Shown piece by piece: positions 54,935-64,000 of a stretch of 64,000 bases of DNA (its first letter is position 1; each line of letters starts with the position of its first letter). The position numbers were made by a program, and so were the translations under genes. The DNA comes from Siphonodentalium dalli. Taxonomy: Eukaryota > Mollusca > Scaphopoda > Gadilida > Siphonodentaliidae. Where the stretch lies: NCBI GenBank assembly GCA_032622095.1, contig CP136067.1:196378052-196442051 (forward strand), in the 5' to 3' direction. The notes below the pieces were generated by a model. The model ran no database searches. It worked only from the letters and a program-made list of their open reading frames with translations, and had not been told where the DNA came from.

Positions 54935-55122
54935 TTAACCCTTTCAGTGCCAAGTCCGATTTTTGTATCAACCCATATTTCCTTGATCATTTTTTAAATT
55001 TATTGATTATAATAATGTGATACATTGATCAATGTATCACATTATTATAATCAATATATTTGAAAAATGATCAAGGAAATATGGGTTGATACAAAAATCG
55101 GACTTGGCACTGAAAGGGTTAA
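54935..55122. mobile_element. Family C fully palindromic form (188 bp)
   Basis: TTAACCCTTTCAGTGCCAAG and its mirror, with arms continuing through CCGATTTTTGTATCAACCCA, TTTCCTTGATCATT and TATAATAATGTGATACATTG to the centre TTGATCAA. The shared CCAAT/TATA hairpin is absent; both arms derive from the right end of family C. Confidence 0.9.
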
Positions 55123-55727
55123 AGGATTACACCGGTGTAGTTTTTTTCAGTCATTGTCGATGCCCCCTAATTCATTGAGCATGTTTCCAAAAAGATTTTT
55201 GTGATAGGCCACCCGTAACTGAAGTTATGCCAATTCATGCGATTGAATATTCCATTATGGATTATGTGGTCTGAATTGTTAATGTACGTTCCTTCCAATC
55301 GTCACCCTCATCGAATCGGCTTACTTATTCAGAGGAATCGACGGAAAGTACCGAGGTTTCCGATTGATGTTCCTTCATGTGACTACTACTATATATGTGA
55401 GAGAACTATTAATCTATTACATATTTTGGAACTTCTGTCTGTGTGTATGTATATATGTATGTGTGTTATAGACTCGAAAACTACTTGACCGATCTGACTC
55501 AAATTGGGTATGTAGGCCTACTTGGATCCCTGGAACAATATGGGCTGGTCCAATTTTATGTGCGACTGTGTCCTTGACCTTGACCTCGCTCATATACACT
55601 CATATAGGCATGTTTCTGGACCGATCATGCAATAGTTTTTTTCTTTCTCCTAATACTTTTCAAGGTTGTTCGCTCAGTATCACAAAGAAATCCCTAAATA
55701 GCTCGGACGAAGTCAGGCACATCAGCG
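55123..55727. other. No recognised feature
   Basis: A frame of 83 codons at 55237-55488 ends in a GTATGTATATATGTATGTGT stretch. TGTGTATGTATATATG followed by GACTCGAAAACTACTTGACC resembles a retroelement tail, but it is too short to call. Confidence 0.4.
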
Positions 55728-55952
55728 AGCAATAAATATAAGAACAAAATGTATCTATTTCTTCATGCTCATCTCAGTGGTGATGTTATACAGACTTTTA
55801 TACACTGAGCTTTCCGATGAATGGCAACCAGCCATATTACCGACTAAATCCTGAAAAATTACCCATAATTCTGCTGTGGTTAAATAGTCGATTATTTAGG
55901 GTATTACTGTATTGTTTTGCACATTTACCCATTATGAGTACATTGGGTCCCT
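55728..55952 (+). repeat. Repeat V copy 2 with a D half-element inserted
   Basis: Matches 11625-11745 on both sides of the D half (CTATTTCTTCATGCTCATCT; TTTTGCACATTTACCC). Confidence 0.65.
55807..55909 (-). mobile_element. Solo right half of a family D MITE
   Basis: Apex GAGCTTTCCGATGAATGG to GGTATTACTG, then TA. The second solo right half in the window. Confidence 0.82.
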
Positions 55953-56197
55953 TTAACCCTTTCTGTACTAAATACTTATTGACGAATTGTTATCCACTAT
56001 GAAATGTTCAGATAATAAGTTCAACAAACGACCAACTTATTTCCAACCAATGAAATTGAATGATTAGGAATCATTTTTGCACTTTATATTGTGTGTTGTC
56101 TGCTCATGTTACCTGAACATCCCTCCAGATGAATAATAGACCCTTCCGATGTATAGTTTTATGACTGAGTGGGAGAATCCATTTAGTATAGTGTTAA
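55953..56197 (+). mobile_element. Family J TTAA MITE, complete (245 bp)
   Basis: TTAACCCTTTCTGTACTAAA to TTTAGTATAGTGTTAA. Inner sequence AAATGTTCAGATAATAAGTT and CTCCAGATGAATAATAGACC. Only J copy with both ends. Confidence 0.82.
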
Positions 56198-56330
56198 CAG
56201 GGACACTGCATGATGCAAGAACATGACACCAGGGAACAGTCCTTCATCAATTTCTGTCAGTCAGCTGTAAATATTTCGTACATTTTATTTGAGAATATCA
56301 CCCTTCTGAAGGTTACAATCCCCCCACCCT

Positions 56331-56692
56331 AATCATGCCATGAAACACAACTCTGGCTAATGCCCGTAGAGATCATTTTCCACCAGTACAAAACCTTGGA
56401 AGTTTTGACGGGGAACCTTATAAAGTCAAAAAATAACATGGGGGTGGGGGAGGGGTGTTGGAATATATTTCTTAGTTATGATCTGTTCCTTAATGTACCT
56501 CTCTGTAGGTGAAGGTTCCAACTCAAAATTATTAAGGAACAGATAATAATTAACTAAGAAATATTTTCCCCGCATTATTTTTTCGACATTATAAGGTTCC
56601 CTGTCAAAACTTTAAAATGTTCCCAGGTTTAGTACTGGTGGAATATGATCTCTACAGGCGTTAGCCAGAGTAGATATTAATGGCATGATCAA
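56331..56692. mobile_element. Family F foldback, shortened (about 360 bp)
   Basis: AATCATGCCATGAAAC to TAATGGCATGATCA. Arms meet directly at CAACTCAAAATTATTAAGG, so most of the loop is deleted. A GGGGGTGGGGGAGGGG run interrupts the left arm. Confidence 0.75.
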
Positions 56693-57068
56693 AAATCCCA
56701 CCACCCTTGCCCTTCAGAACTTCTCACACCCCTGATTCTAAACAGCTTGTACAGATGAGAGTGACAGTTAATGACATGGAATGCACCCCAGTCTCCTCAA
56801 TAAATATCAATTCAGAAATTATGCAACACATGGCTGTACTATTAAGCTCAGCTCTGTTCTCCGTTAATTACTATAAACGATTCTGTTTCTGAGGTTACGA
56901 TGGGTATGGCTTCTGGTCATTGCTCTGGTTGTCTGAATATTGTGTCAGTTTCGCTTGGAATATTTATTACCTTATGATTCTAGGATTGATAATGTGACAT
57001 ACCGTATTCTCTAAAGGTAACATAAGGTGATATTACTTTCCTGGAGACTATATGTTCATCCAATGACA
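56693..57068. other. No recognised feature
   Basis: A 61-codon frame at 56707 has no motif. Confidence 0.4.
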
Positions 57069-57445
57069 TTAACCCTTTACCCAACAGAACGGCCCTGTGC
57101 CAATGCATTCTCTTATATATGCGAGTCGACCATAGGTCGCCTCGCATATATAAGAGAATGCATTGGCTTAACACATTAAAAATTATAAAATTGTTAAAGA
57201 ATGTAAGAAAAGATTTTTTTTAGGCCAATGCATTCTCTTATATATGCGAGGCGACCTATGGTCGACTCGCATATATAAGAGAATGCATTGGCACAGGGCA
57301 TAACTGTAACTATCACAATGTGGTCAAGGAGCCGGTTCCAATGATATCCATATTTGTATGGTGTTATTGAGACAGACCGAAGATATTTTAGGCTGTTGAA
57401 GCTTTATTTGGCCGGTTTTGGCCGGTTTGTTGGGTAAAGGGTTAA
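57069..57445 (-). mobile_element. Family A TTAA MITE, copy 8 (377 bp)
   Basis: Complete ends; linker shortened (GTAAGAAAAGATTTTTTTTA). Its right TTAA is the first TTAA of the adjoining H repeat. Confidence 0.9.
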
Positions 57446-57898
57446 AGTTGTGTGAAACATGCACTCCTGCAGGATGATAAAATAGAAATGGAGAATATAT
57501 TATCTTGCTTAAAGCACAGGCCCCCTGGGGAAACTGGTATAGTCTATATTGGTATTTTAGTATTTTCCCCAGGGGCCTGTAGTTATTTTTAGAATTATTA
57601 TATCCAAATTGACAACACACACATTCATTCTTAAATTATATTATGTGCAGTGGCTCTTGATGGCAAAATCGTTTTCATTAGTTTATCGCCCGATAGTTGC
57701 ATCCCGAATCGTGAAGTAAATATTTACAATTGAGCGTAGTTCAGATGATGTTTTCTATGGGGTTAGGTACGGTAATGCTTGATATTTTGGCGATGTTAGT
57801 AGAATGCTAAATTCCCCTAGTTGGTATAGCACCTGACTACTAACTTATCAGTTTCACGCACCCAAACAAATCCATAATATGCCTTTAATCCTTTCATG
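57442..57898 (+). mobile_element. Family H repeat, copy 3, flanked by A and B
   Basis: TTAAAGTTGTGTGAAACATG to CCATAATATGCCTTTAA. Contains an extra hairpin at 57516-57580. Its terminal TTAA motifs coincide with the ends of the A element on the left and the B element on the right. Confidence 0.75.
57516..57580. mobile_element. 65-bp hairpin insertion in H copy 3
   Basis: CACAGGCCCCCTGGGGAAA and TATTTTCCCCAGGGGCCTG are inverted ends. Other H copies read CTCAAAGTAGTTATTTTT without a break, so this is a recent tiny MITE-like insertion. Confidence 0.7.
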
Positions 57899-58131
57899 AC
57901 TGGAGCTTCCTGAAATTTTTAGAAAACCCTGTGCCACTGCGTTCTCTCACATAAGGAGCCTCGCATATTTAAGAGAATACATTGTCCTAACAATATTTAC
58001 CTTGACCTTGTAAGCCAGTTCATTCTCTTATATATGCAAGGGCCCTATGGAAGAATTGCATATATAAGAGAATGCACCAGTACAGGATCGTTAATGCTGC
58101 ACCAACGCAGCTCCCATCATGAAAGGGTTAA
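57895..58131 (-). mobile_element. Family B MITE (237 bp)
   Basis: TTAATCCTTTCATGACTGGA to CATCATGAAAGGGTTAA. First hairpin reduced (GCGTTCTCTCACATAAGGAG). Confidence 0.85.
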
Positions 58132-58235
58132 AGAAGTTGTTCCTGGCAACACTTCCAACAACAAATATTTCTACAAAACTAATTTTGAAGACCCGATCGC
58201 TCTTATTATTTGCAAAAACTCTGAAAAAACATCTT

Positions 58236-58281
58236 CAGTCAGATGCTCGTAGCCCGTTTATATATAACCATGGGTATATGC
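58236..58281 (+). repeat. 46-bp perfect inverted repeat, left copy
   Basis: CAGTCAGATGCTCGTAGCCC continuing to CCATGGGTATATGC. The reverse complement lies at 61016-61061 without mismatch. Similarity stops abruptly on both sides. Confidence 0.93.
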
Positions 58282-58592
58282 CAGATATAACCGTACAAAA
58301 AAAACGCCGTTCTTTTCACCGTGTATTTATCCATGGTGTGCGTGCCTGTGGTTGTCCGTAACATGGTGCCCGGTGTTATTGCTTTGAAAGGTTATCATGT
58401 TCGACTGGTGTTGTCAGATTAGTAATTTTGAGATTAGCGGTTTCTATGTCTTGTCTGGTCACATTTACTGTTTGAACTTTGTCTGAAATAGACGCACTTT
58501 TTATACGAGAATTTGCGCAACAGGAGCGCAGGGAAATCGCACGTCGAGTTCAGGTTTAAGAGTTTTTATAAAAAGTATTTATATGATATAGA

Positions 58593-59616
58593 CAGAGACG
58601 TGGCGACAGGGGTGGGGGTTGGAATGTCTCACCCCCCAACTTTGGTCAAAATGTTCAACAGTTGGAAATTTCATACCTGCCAAAACATTAGTTGGAAATT
58701 TCACACCAACATTAAGTTGAAAATGTTCTTGTAGTTTGATTTTCAAACAATTTATTTGCATATTTTCCTATTTTTGGTAAATATTTTGGACTGAAATGGT
58801 CATCAGTCGGAAATTTCCAACCTTAGGAGGGTGACAGGTTGGAAATTTCCAACACTTGGACAGTTTGTGTCCTGGTCCCTCCCCCGTGGCCATTCAAAAA
58901 ACTGCTTGTTAATTTAAGAAAACAATATTGTCATGCATTTGGTAAATATTGTCATTGGAATTGTCATCAGTTGAAATTTTCCAACCTAAGTTTTGAAATG
59001 TCCAACTCTATAGGAAGGTTTGAGGCTAGTCTAGATGCTAGGATTTTGAGATTTTCTTGTTCAGATTAAAAAAAATTTGCCGACTATCGTTGTCATTGTC
59101 CATTCCCCCGTGGCCAATACAAAACTGCAAAACAATATTTTACTTCATTTGGTCAAACTTGTGGACTGAAATAGTCATCAGTTGGAGAGTGTTCCAACCT
59201 GAGGGGGAGTATGAGGTTTGAAATTTCCAACACCAGGAAAGGTTCAGTTGAGGCCAGTCTAGATGCATGCTAGGATTTAATATTTTCTTTTATAGTTTTA
59301 AAAATGTTCTCACACCGGGCCGAAGAACCATGGTCAACCCGGTGTGTCCCCACCTCTTGCCCGTAGCCGTGGGCATTTGTCTGGAGTTAGACCATTAGAT
59401 GTTATGATTTATGTAATTGTTCAGGTTAAACTATCTGAATTTTCAAACCTGGAATATAGTTTTTTTTAAATATATATAGGATATTAGGCGTGAGCACTGA
59501 TGTAAGGGGGTGGCGCAAATGGAATTTGTGTTTGGGGTGATTCTAATTCAAGGGGGTGCAGTTGGAATTTCCCATGGTGGACACCCCCTAACGGAAACCA
59601 TATAGCCACGCCCCTG
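58593..59616. mobile_element. Family K hAT-type element, copy 2 (1024 bp)
   Basis: Perfect 8-bp duplication GATATAGA (58585-58592, 59617-59624). Ends CAGAGACGTGGCGACAGGGG and complement-like ATAGCCACGCCCCTG. Many internal GTTGGAAATTTCCAAC-type blocks and the hairpin CACACCGGG...CCCGGTGTG near 59311. Longest K copy; no transposase frame. Confidence 0.87.
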
Positions 59617-59787
59617 GATATAGAGAGGCAAACAGAACGATACCATATATATACAATATGTGGTTGCATCTAATTTGGATTTATTGGGATGTCTTTAGTG
59701 CACTTTTGTGGTTACGAGAGCTCATTTCCCCCTGATTTCTGTTCAATATGTGGTCTTCTTCTTTAAAAGTTTTATATGATTTCAAAC

Positions 59788-59941
59788 AGGGGTGGCATCA
59801 GGATTTCCCCGACAGGGGGGAGGGCTTTAGCTGCCGGGTTGACAATTACATAACTCACCGACGGGGGATGGCTATGACTCCCCGACAGGGCTGGGATGTA
59901 GCCCCTGACCCCCCCCCCCCCCCCCCCCCCCCGGTGCCACC
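59788..59941. mobile_element. Possible small hAT-type element
   Basis: CAGGGGTGGCATCAGG at left and CCGGTGCCACCC at right are inverted. Inside are repeats of TCCCCGACAGGG and a C-run of about 24. No matching target duplication seen. Confidence 0.45.
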
Positions 59942-59982
59942 CAACATAACTTAGTATCGATTATTTAGAATGGGGTGTCAAG

Positions 59983-60718
59983 TAGGGACTTGTCGACAGG
60001 GGTGGTTATGCAGAGGTCTTACCCCCAATTGTAGTCATACCTAATACCCCGAGCAAAATTAATTGGAAAATTCACACCAAAATTAGGTTGAAATTGTTCT
60101 CGTAGTTTGATTTTCCAACACTTTCTTAGTGACGAATTCGTTGTTTTTAGACCAACATTTGCATATTTCCCTTTCATTTGCAAAATTATGGACTCAAATG
60201 GCCATCAGTTGGCAATTTTTAAACCTATGGGTGAGTGTCAGGTTAATAATTTCCCAGAATTGGAAAACCTGAGGCCGGTCTATGCTATAGGATTGTCAAA
60301 TGTTCATGTTCATATTTCAAAAATGTTCTCACATCTGGCCTAACCATCGGCCGACCCGTATGTTCTGTGTCCTTGCCAGTAGTTACTCGCTAATTAATTT
60401 AAGAAAAAATAGATCGGGGTGTAAATTTGTGTGGTGTTATACCACTAGATGTTAAGATGTTTTAATCTCATACTGGGCCGATCCATCTTTTTCACCCCCC
60501 CCCCCGCACGACAAGTGGCCACAATATTACTGGTTCATTTGGAATAGTCTACCATCTGGTAATCTGTGAGGGAACATTTGGGGAAAATCAAAGGGGGGGG
60601 GGGGGTGCAAATTGATTTACGCAAACTTATGAGTTTGGTGTGGTTCAATGGGGTGGGGTGCAGTTGGAAATTCCAAGGTGGAGACCACCCCAACGAAAAC
60701 CCTCTAACCAAGTCTCGA
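59983..60718. mobile_element. Family K hAT-type element, copy 3 (736 bp)
   Basis: TAGGGACTTGTCGACAGGGG and complement-like CTAACCAAGTCTCGA ends; octamers GTGTCAAG and GTGCCAAA agree at six positions. A G-run of about 14 lies near 60592. Confidence 0.7.
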
Positions 60719-60726
60719 GTGCCAAA

Positions 60727-61292
60727 TATCCCACACTTAACCAGGGGTGCCTCTCGCAACTTTAGTTTCTGCCCTCGGCATAGGCTTATTTGTTTCTTAT
60801 GCGAGAATACACTTCACCGGCGGCAATGTATTAACCATACTCTGAAATAAAACGCTTCCGTGACGATCACACGATAAAGTCGTGCTGCAAGTAAGACGAT
60901 AATTGTGTTGTAGAAATGATACGGAAGACCGATTGTCAAAAAATTCAACATCAAAATACACAGGGCAAGACTTATCGATCCAAACTGTGGAGTGTGTTTT
61001 CGTTGTGTATTTTTCGCATATACCCATGGTTATATATAAACGGGCTACGAGCATCTGACTGCTTGTGTTTATATACATATTTCACTTTAAATGTGTTTTA
61101 AAAGAGAGAGCTTTCTTTTATTGAAACAGGTGAAATTCCCACCTGGACATACTTGGACTGCACAATTTTTTTCATGGTCTTGGCTGGCAAGCCAGTTTTC
61201 TGTCCAATCGGTTATAGCTGTTCTTGCAAACTGTCCAATCGGGTACAAAGGGTTAAATTGTCTCAACAATTATGACACCTTTCTATTATAAA
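60727..61292. other. No gene; right copy of 46-bp inverted repeat at 61016-61061
   Basis: A 93-codon reverse frame (60797-61078) overlaps the inverted repeat; no domain recognised. Confidence 0.5.
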
Positions 61293-61705
61293 GTTTTGAT
61301 GAATAGTATGTCTGTCATTTGAAGAATGAGGTCCCCAGAGGGTGAGTTTAGTGACGCTATCCTGCATAGTGGGCTAGCATCACCAAATTCACCCTCTGTG
61401 AACCTCTTTCTGCTTAGGCCTCAAATGCTATGGGAAACTTAGGGAAACTTGGGATTCGATTGAAGTTACCTCGATTATGCATTTTATCTTCTGCAAATTA
61501 GGGATATATAAACTGGCAGAAGGGAAAAAGTAACTAAAACAATGTTAATTTAACTATAGATACTTCCCAGAAGATGTGCCTATGCAGAATGAGGTCCCCC
61601 GTGGATGAATTTGGTGATGCTAGCCCACTGTGCAGGGTAGCATCACTAAATTCACCCTCTGGGGACCTCATTCTGCAAATGACAGAGACACCGTATTCAG
61701 GTTTG
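61293..61705 (-). mobile_element. Family E hAT-type MITE (about 413 bp), reverse
   Basis: Left hairpin GAAGAATGAGGTCCCCAGAG, centre GCATTTTATCTTCTGCAAAT, right hairpin TATGCAGAATGAGGTCCC, ends near ACCGTATTCAGGTTTG. Target duplication not visible. Confidence 0.78.
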
Positions 61706-62048
61706 CATGTCTGTATCCAGTTCATATGAACAATGATGGTGTTGATGGAGAAAGCTTTAGAGCTTCATACCTAAAGTTCAAGGGGACAAAGTCACTCTAA
61801 ATATTTCCCGAAGCACCATCAATTTAGGCTGATCAACGGCTTCCAATCTTCATGAAGAATTGTTTGAAGTGGCCACCAACGTGGTTTAATAAAAGGATGG
61901 CTTCCATCAATACATCGTGGCTTTCCAACAAAGTGTCCAAGTCTTAAGAGGAATTAAAAGATGAGACTGATTTGAGCTATAGTAGTTGATTAAAGCTTCT
62001 TTAATTAAAGTTTAAATTCAAGCTTTTGGTCATCCATCCTATAATCAG
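61706..62048. other. No recognised feature
   Basis: AT-rich sequence only. Confidence 0.35.
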
Positions 62049-62126
62049 TCAACCCTTTATCTACTGAATAGATTCTCCCATTTAGTTATAAAAGTATAAA
62101 TTGGAACTGTCTATTATTCATTAAAG
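62049..62126 (-). mobile_element. Family J right-end fragment
   Basis: TCAACCCTTTATCTACTGAA, CTCCCATTTAGTTATAAAAG and TCTATTATTCATTAA; reverse complement of the J right half. Confidence 0.65.
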
Positions 62127-62782
62127 GGGCATTAAAGTGCAGAGGTGTTCTTGTCCGAATAACGAATAGTCATGGCAAAATTTTTTATTTTTGTAAATTT
62201 AATATCCAAATAGTTAGACAACAGCGTGATTGTTATTTGTTTTTAATACATTGTATTTAAATGAAGACATCCAAGTGAAGTTGTGTATGGTAGAGAGATC
62301 CTAAGAGAATCAACCACATTGATATACATGTACAATGTTTCAAGACTTGAATCAACCTGTTTTGAGAGTAACAAATAACCGGGCTCAAATATCATCGCAC
62401 AAAACATTCCCCAAGTATAACTCAGCATTGTTTTGCTAAATATTCGAGCTGTGACAATACCCTGATTCGACCGGATACCATGGCGTATTGAAGAACGTTT
62501 AATTCTGTCCTTAACACCATTGCCAGTCTTACCTCCTACTTTTAAATAAATGTTATCTTATCTTATCTTTATCTTAGTCTGATAGAGGGGAGGGGAGGGG
62601 GATGTACAGGTTTGTCCAGGAAAATTAATCTGAGTGCTCCCGGGAGCGTCTGATGACCGTATTCAATGATAGTTATGGAAATGTATGAAGACAGATATTT
62701 CACAATTATCATCACTCACCACAATTATATACAAAAGAATGGCCTAAAGTCAATACATTGACCCCACTATTCAATTGTATGT
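62127..62782. other. No recognised feature
   Basis: A short TTATCTTATCTTATCTTTAT microsatellite-like run lies near 62555. A 61-codon reverse frame (62243-62428) lacks motifs. Confidence 0.4.
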
Positions 62783-63190
62783 AGTATGGTAGATTTTCTT
62801 GATTCCTGCAAGTTGAATAACCCTCCGTGTCAACGATTAACATGATACATGTTTTCTGTAGATACATTCCTGAGGCAAGTACAGTAATGCCCTAAATAAT
62901 CGAATCCTTAACCACAGCAGAATTATGGGTAATTTTTCAGGATTTAGTTGGAAATATGACTTGTTGTCATTCATCGGAAAGCTCTCACTGAGAGCTTTCC
63001 GATGAATGGCAACAAACCATATTTCCGACTAAATCCTGAAAAATTACCCATAATTCTGTTATGGTTAATGAGTCGATTATTTAGGTCATTACTGTATGGT
63101 AGATTTTCTTGATTCCTGCGAGTTGAATAACACTCCATGTCAACGACTGACATGTTACATGTTTCTGTAGATACCTTCCTGAGGCACTTC
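62783..63190 (+). repeat. 98-bp tandem duplicate split by a D element
   Basis: TATGGTAGATTTTCTTGATT to ATTCCTGAGGCAAGTA (62785-62880) and a diverged second copy 63093-63186. The D element lies exactly between them. Confidence 0.8.
62882..63094. mobile_element. Family D MITE, full length (213 bp)
   Basis: TA-flanked, CAGTAATGCCCTAAATAATC to GGTCATTACTG; apex AGCTCTCACTGAGAGCT. Confidence 0.88.
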
Positions 63191-64000
63191 TTGAGAACTT
63201 ACAAGTGGTTCATGGCACGGGTGATTTGGAATCGTACTAATCTCTGCCAGAATAGACAGCTCCACATTCAGCAAACATGTAATCATTCAGCACTACTTAT
63301 GCATCTTTTTCGGCCCAGACCTATATCGCGGCGGCCCAGACCTATATCGCGTTTCGGACAAAATGGCTGTTTTGCTAACTAATTGCTAAGCCATGTAATT
63401 GTGTCAAACACAATGTTTCATATTATGTAAATATTCTATAGACATCGGCTTATTGTATAATGGCTTCTTCCCCCTTCTTCAATATTAACTCATTCAGTGC
63501 CAGGGATGACTAAATCGCCCCATGAAATAACGTATGACATTTTGTTATTTAGTTTAGTTTTAAACATATTAATTCTCAAATCATCATACAAATCACTATG
63601 TACATCCAAGAGTATTATTAAATACACTGAATGACACAAGTGTGTTAATGCGATTGTCGATATAATTTGCGTTTTCCATTCTAGAGTTATTCATCTTTGT
63701 TTATCTCAGTCATAGGTTATAGGTATGCCCACACTAGGCGGTACTCCACATGGGGGTACGCACTGGACGACAGTCCATCTCTTGTTGTTGCAGATTTTGA
63801 ATGGAAGCCTCACTCTAATTTGAAAGCGAAGTGCTTTACAATGACATTAGCACATTGATTACCCACACTGACATGAAGGCCGACCTATGCACTCATCCAT
63901 GGGCCGCTGGCTTTCAACTTTCAACTGAATTCGACATTCAATGCAATTGACATATGGAAACGGAAAAATCACAATTTGCATCCATATGTCCCGCTCTTAG
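63191..64000. other. Mostly unrecognised; C-end fragment and a 20-bp duplicate
   Basis: CGGCCCAGACCTATATCGCG occurs twice in tandem at about 63310-63351. TTAACTCATTCAGTGCCAGG at 63485 is a worn left end of family C without its right end. The rest shows nothing. Confidence 0.5.

Noticed and set aside
62783-63190. 98-bp target-site duplication of a D element
   Set aside because: Far too long for a transposon duplication and diverged between copies; D has its own TA duplication inside it.

Overview
This window looks like non-coding DNA from an animal nuclear genome. It is AT-rich and has no operons, no ribosome-binding-site-led genes and no long open frame that is not itself a tandem repeat. 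Nearly everything recognisable is a non-autonomous DNA transposon (MITE or foldback), a minisatellite or a decayed SINE. The species cannot be named from the sequence; a marine invertebrate, perhaps a mollusc, is only a guess. I find no confident protein-coding exon. The best coding-like scrap is an overlapping pair of frames at 6754-7175.

Family letters are mine. TTAA-flanked elements with CCC termini (piggyBac-like): A (about 400 bp, ends TTAACCCTTTACCCAACA; 1363, 7815, 17661, 21153, 28013, 29837, 30353, 57069), B (ends TTAACCCTTTCATGAC; about a dozen whole or broken copies), C (ends TTAACCCTTTSAGTGCCA; 12158, 27462, 53250, 54935) and J (ends TTAACCCTTTCTGTACTAAA; 7439, 42800, 49202, 55953, 62049). 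A, B and C also share a near-perfect internal hairpin whose arms read CTCTTATATATGCGAG. I and H are other TTAA-bounded repeats (I has TTAAAGG ends of the T2/Kolobok type). D is a 213-bp almost perfect foldback with CAGTAATGC ends and TA target duplications (16 copies or fragments). E and K are hAT-type (8-bp duplications). F is a roughly 530-bp foldback. L is a tandemly repeated block split by M, a TAA-flanked Harbinger-like element. A 713-bp element at 26541 has 9-bp duplications (Mutator-like) and sits in a tRNA-type SINE.

Layout: 0.6-1.3 kb minisatellite; 1.3-8.4 kb A, B, D, F elements, including a B copy split by a 700-bp insertion carrying coding-like sequence; 8.4-20 kb hAT-type E elements, tandem duplications and B/C/I copies; 20-26 kb minisatellites and D/B copies; 26-31 kb SINE, Mutator-like element and nested A insertions; 31.7-36.7 kb one 5.06-kb giant inverted repeat with near-identical outer arms full of GATGGCGGC motifs; 37-39 kb a GC-rich tandem block inside an F element; 39-49 kb D, E, H, J copies and arrays; 49.5-61 kb hAT-type K elements, L/M, C/I pairs and an A-H-B stack; 61-64 kb E and D copies.

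Nesting gives an internal record of transposition. Several insertions have an uninterrupted paralogous or tandem target elsewhere in the window, which fixes their boundaries and target-site duplications directly. Two minisatellites (31.3 kb and 43.6 kb) can be seen to have grown out of segments of interspersed elements.
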